DNA of 64,000 bases. Source: Straminergon stramineum. Taxonomy: Eukaryota > Streptophyta > Bryopsida > Hypnales > Calliergonaceae. The stretch lies in NCBI GenBank assembly GCA_963920665.1, contig OY987265.1, forward strand, positions 23,193,001 to 23,257,000, in the 5' to 3' direction. Below are positions 59,663-64,000 of this stretch, one piece after another (positions within the stretch are counted from its first letter, which is position 1; each line of letters starts with the position of its first letter). The notes under the pieces are model-generated. The model did no database searches, had not been told where the DNA came from, and saw nothing but the letters and a program-made list of their open reading frames with translations. Made by a program: the position numbers and the translations under genes.

Positions 59663-60601
59663 CCCCTAAAGGTATTTGACTGTACTTTCACCAAAAATGC
59701 TCCAAAATTGTCATCTCTAGTACCAAATTTTAGAAAAAAATACATTTTTGGACAAATGTAACTGTAGGATCTTGTAGTAAGCTGGTTTGTGAAGATGTGG
59801 AAAAAAATTCAGAAATTTATACCGTTTGGATTGCAAGATATTAGCATTTGAAGTGACAAAAAGCCATTTTTTGGCCCTGCAAAAATCCGGGCAGATGCAC
59901 TTCACAAGGTCAGATCATTATGAAAAAATGTCCAAAATGGTTGTAACTCTTTGGATTCATTCTTCAAGTCATTTTGGCTACATGCTTGAAATTTTTTAGA
60001 TCATTTGGAACTATACAACATATAGGAAAAAAAATAATAAGTTGAAAGAAGTAGAGAATGATTCAAAATACTAAATTGTTAATAATTTATTTATGGAATT
60101 GAAAAATACCAATCCCAATGGTTAAATTTTTTTAATAAACAATCTACACATCACCTTTTTATTTTTTTTGAAAAATATTAAAAATTGAGTTAAATAAAGG
60201 TCTTCAAAGTTTATTTTAGAGTAGAGATTCCATAACTACCCACAAACTACCCACAACTAAAACTCTTCATAACTTTCATCTCATAAATCAAAATGGAATG
60301 ATTCAAAGCTTTCCATGTATATACAAATCAGGAAAATAAATTTCAAATTTTTATTTTAAAAAAAAGTGATTTTTAAAGAAGTTTTTTTTGCTGCCTGGAT
60401 TGCCCATTGAGCAATGAAAACAACATATCATACAATAACTTTATAACCATGTATTAAAAAGTTATGAAAACTGTTGGGTCTTAAAGCTACTCCTTGGGCA
60501 CATGTTGTGTGAAAATTTCAATTAAAAAAAAGAAATTCCATCCATAGTGAGCTGCATGAAATTGCTATGTTGCCAAAAAACACCGTTTGGTCCTTTAGGG
60601 G
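59663..60601 (+). mobile_element. TTAA family 1, copy B (939 bp)
   Basis: Intact ends CCCCTAAAGG and CCTTTAGGGG, with perfect TTAA at 59659-59662 and 60602-60605. It is the best-preserved copy and is closely similar to copy A along its length. No transposase. A minus-strand frame (59905-59717) corresponds to one in copy A (31677-31483), sharing KWLFVTSNANILQSKR. Confidence 0.88.
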
Positions 60602-60702
60602 TTAAGACATGGCAAAATAATTGGCTTCTTGCTAAGACCAAAATATTTGTTGAAATGTGGCAAAAAAAATTCCAAAAGAGAATTTTTGATAGATAAAAGA
60701 AT

Positions 60703-60800
60703 CACTACAAGTAAATGGCATCCAAATTGACTAATTGTGTCCAAACTAACATGTCCAAATTGACTCACAATGTCCAAATTGACATTGTTCTCATGTAGTG
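60703..60800. mobile_element. CACTA-like MITE, 98 bp, TSD AAT
   Basis: The termini are CACTACAAG and CATGTAGTG, with AAT at 60700-60702 and 60801-60803. The interior repeats CCAAATTGAC four times, sharing the word with the MITE at 807-958. Too short to code for anything. Confidence 0.75.
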
Positions 60801-60803
60801 AAT

Positions 60804-62667
60804 AGACCAAAGTCACACAAACAAGGTATTTGAACCCCATGCAAGGCAAGTATACTAATTGCACACTATTTCTAAAACCAATTCCTACATATTCTTACCT
60901 AAAATGTACATAGTGTAGTCATAAGTGCTTGAGTTTGATTTTTGTGTTCACTTGTTTTCATCATTTTACAAATTCGTAGTTTATTCTTATAGTTTCCAAA
61001 AAAGCATGCTAAGAACTAAACCCTTGTTATATAAACAAGACTCAATAAAATCATAAGCTTATACAACTCAAAACTATGAACCATGTCCAATTGCTTATTA
61101 TGATGATTTTGGTGTGCTTACCTCATTGTTGGTAATAGTTGAATATCTTGAGGTTGAATTGTTTTTAATATATCTTTCTTACATTTATTATAAAAAGTAG
61201 GTTCTAAATCAAGGGAAGGTAGGTGCCCAACATTGCAATAAGTTCACAACACCTAAAATTCATGAATAAGCATTTGAGCTTGATTTCTATTCTCAAAACG
61301 TCTAAGTTTTTGTTGGATCTTGTTGAGAGTCTAAAGTGGATTCAAGATTTAGTAGAATGCATTTTTTGGTCACCAAATGAAATAACTAAGAATTTTCAAA
61401 ATGCTAAAAACATAGATTTACTCTAAGATTAATTGTAGACTCTCACAACTCTCTTGAATATAAGCTACATATTATAGACAAAATTTTATAGGGTTTAGTT
61501 TTAGAAATGGGTTGTAATTAGATCATCCTTAATTGGAGGCCTTGTAATTGGGACTGTACAGGTATAATCCGAGCTTCTTGATGAGTCCTCAAAGTTGACG
61601 AGCATGATCAAGGGTGTTGCTCTTGATTGAATGGACAATACTTAAAACCCTATTTTGACCACTAAAGTCTTGTTAGAGTCAATTTGTCAATTTGCAACAT
61701 TGAAGCAACAAGAAAAAACTACAATAGTTCTATGTTTGAGGAGTTCTTCTCCGCTGCCTTTCAAGCCCTCTACAACAAGTTGTCACCATGATGTCATTGG
61801 CTAGTTGCATGCGTGGCTTCTTTTGAGGCACAAGAAATACGATGAAATTTGACAAGCAAGGTGTTTGAATGCCGAATCCACGAATGCCGAATCCATGAAG
61901 GTGGAGGATGTGTCAACGGATGCATCGATCCATGACTGACAACCCACATACTGTTGCCAAGCAAATTGCCAGGCCAGCCGGGTGGACTGAGGATGCTCTT
62001 AACACTTAAGTTAGGTGCAGTTCCTTAGACAGGGTTCATTACAATATAATTTATAAGAAGTGGCAGGTGGGGCGAGTGGTCAAGCAAACTGATGACAAGT
62101 CAAGTCACTCCACAGCTCAGCCATAATTAATCAACACAGGGATCACAGGCCCAAGAGGCTGAGACCTCAACCATAGAAGCTCACCTCACCCTCATCACAT
62201 CTAGAAACAAGGTAAGAGTACACATCATGTAATTTCAACAAACTTAGTGGTAGGCTTGTCAGTCACTGACCATCATTTCATGCTTGGGAAACTGTTCTTA
62301 ACTTTTCTTTTCTTTTTTTTTGGAAACAAATAAAATGGAATTCCATTGCAAGGGGTAAAGTACAAGAATGACAGCCACAAGTGGCCTGCTGGGGAACAAG
62401 GAAACTGTTCTTAACTTTTAGTACCATACTCAGCCTTGGGAGTGCTCATAATTTGGTGAATTCCTTTCCCAGTTTTGCTGTGATTAACTGATTAGGAACC
62501 AAATGTCATGTTTCCCCTGTTGGTTTTATTGTCTTTTTGTTTGTGTTTCTACCTTTTTCTTTCTAGGATACAACTGATACAAAAGAAGAGTCATTGCAAA
62601 AAAAATAACTGTAGAACCTCTCTCATCAGGGATCAAGCATCAAATTCTAGAGTACTATAGTGTTATA
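60804..62667. other. Intergenic DNA, AT-rich then balanced, no gene recognised
   Basis: 61340-61425 is a dispersed repeat (partner at 52090). From about 61550 to 62640 the composition is more balanced. The word TTTTTTTTTGGAAACAAATAAAATGGAATTCCATTGC at about 62314 resembles 50572-50600. No domain or RNA gene was seen. Confidence 0.4.
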
Positions 62668-62671
62668 TTAA

Positions 62672-63597
62672 CCCCTAAACGCCCAAACTGCGTTTTTTGG
62701 CAACATGGCGATTTTGGGCAGCTCACTACGAATGGAGTTTTTCTTATTTTTCTTTGAAATTTTCACACAGCATGTGCCCGAGGAGTATCTTTAAGGTCCA
62801 ACAATTTTCATAACTTTTGACTTCATGGTTAAAAAGTTATTGCATGATATGTAATTTTCATTGCTCCTCGGGCAGCCCAAAAAATTCTTAAAAAAAATAC
62901 TTTTTTAAGAAATAAAAATTTGAAATTGGTTTTCTAGATTTATATGTACATGGAAAGATTTGAATCATTCCATTTTGATTTATGAGATGAAAGTTATGAG
63001 GCGTTTTAGTTTGCGGGTAGTTCCGGCTTCTCTACTCTAAAATAAACTTTGAAGTCCTTTATTTCACTCAATTTTCAATATTTTTTGAAAAAAATAAAAT
63101 CATAGGGTGTGGATTTTTTAGTAAAACATTACAACCATTGGGATTGGAATTTTTCAATTCCATAACAAAATTCTTCACAATTTAGTATTTTGAATCATTC
63201 TCTACTTCTTTGTACTTACTTTCTTTTTCCTATATGTTGTACAATTTCAAATGATTTGAATTTTTTCAAGCATGTAGCCAACTTGCCTTGAAGAATGAAT
63301 CCAAAGAGTAACCACCATTTTGGAATTTTTTTCATACAAATGTGGCCTTGTGAAGTGCAGCTGCCCGCTTTTTCACAGGGCCAGAAAAAGGATTTTTGCT
63401 AATTCAAACGCTAATATCTTACAATCTACACGGTGAAAAATTCTGAAATTTTTTCCACATCTTCTCAAATAATTTTCGTACAAGATCTTACGGTTACATG
63501 TTTCCAAAAATGTTTTTTTCCAAAAATTTGGTACTTGTTCTAGAAATGACAGTTTTGGAGCGTTTTTGGTGAAAACATAGTTGAAAACATTTAGGGG
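62672..63597 (-). mobile_element. TTAA family 1, copy C (926 bp)
   Basis: CCCCTAAACG at the left and ATTTAGGGG at the right, with TTAA at 62668-62671 and 63598-63601. It is inverted relative to copies A and B and collinear with copy D. No transposase. It serves as the unoccupied reference for the two nested insertions in copy D. Confidence 0.85.
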
Positions 63598-63601
63598 TTA
63601 A

Positions 63602-64000
63602 CCATGCATTCAATCATATGATTGTAGATGCCCTACGGTTGATTGATTCAAGGTTTATTTTATTTTATTTTGGAGGTAGTGCAGAAATCAAGTGATCTTC
63701 GTTGGAATCATGTATATGGATGAAACATGTGAAATGTAGATGATAATCATTCATTTGTCTACATGTATATGTAATCATCCAAAATGGAGCAATTTTCTTT
63801 GAAACAAGAATAGCATTTTTTATTTAAAATAAAGCAATTTAGCCATTCCAACCATTGTAAAAGGAATAATATATTGTCAAATATTCTTAATTTTTTTGTA
63901 TGGCTTTGAGCAATAAATTACCTTCAAAAATTTGCTAGTCAAACTACATGTGTATACAATATTAGATGGTTCATTGTAGCCGTAACAAAGATTGTGCCCC
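63602..64000. other. AT-rich DNA to the window end, nothing recognised
   Basis: No frame, terminal repeat or RNA-gene box was found. Confidence 0.5.

Noticed and set aside
1..64000. CRISPR array, bacterial operons or an organised defence system
   Set aside because: The tandem repeats here have degenerate or contiguous units with no unique spacers, and coding content is eukaryotic with introns. No nuclease, helicase or toxin-antitoxin genes are visible.

Overview
The window looks like nuclear DNA of a land plant, probably a non-seed lineage such as a moss (the lineage is inference). Evidence: a plant-type tRNA-Leu(AAG), a plant SD2-type receptor-like kinase gene split by three short introns, a plant chromodomain-class Ty3/gypsy remnant, and CACTA-type MITEs. 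Most of the sequence is AT-rich, gene-poor and full of old transposable-element debris. A few patches have balanced base composition.

Layout. 1-3.2 kb: AT-rich repeats, a CACTA-like MITE and a nested hairpin. 3.2-9.6 kb: the only clearly genic stretch, with the tRNA-Leu, a MITE carrying a 17-bp tandem array, a possible terminal exon, a duplicated segment and, on the minus strand, a roughly 840-residue receptor-like kinase gene (5995-8957). At about 9.61 kb the composition changes abruptly to repeats. 9.6-39.8 kb: TE debris, including the gypsy integrase-chromodomain relic, a gag-like relic, a TIR element with TTTA flanks, two relics of one unnamed TE-associated protein with a D-G-N-H motif, several degenerate tandem arrays, a long foldback and one complete TTAA-flanked element. 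39.9-48.1 kb: an island of higher GC without a recognisable gene, interrupted by one TIR element; a weak chain of candidate exons lies at its right end. 48.1-64 kb: TE debris with smaller balanced-composition patches.

The most coherent finding is a set of non-autonomous DNA elements flanked by TTAA, with CCCCT termini and no transposase. Four copies of one roughly 0.94-kb family (31.4, 54.1, 59.7 and 62.7 kb) and one copy of a second family (57.2 kb) were identified. The second family is confirmed by an unoccupied paralogous site at 39.8 kb with a single TTAA. These are piggyBac-like features. One copy contains two further nested elements, one a CACTA-like MITE with a clean TAT duplication whose empty site is visible in a sister copy.

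I see no operons, CRISPR arrays, viral genomes or defence system. Apart from the kinase gene and the tRNA, everything coding-like is broken or too weak to call with confidence.
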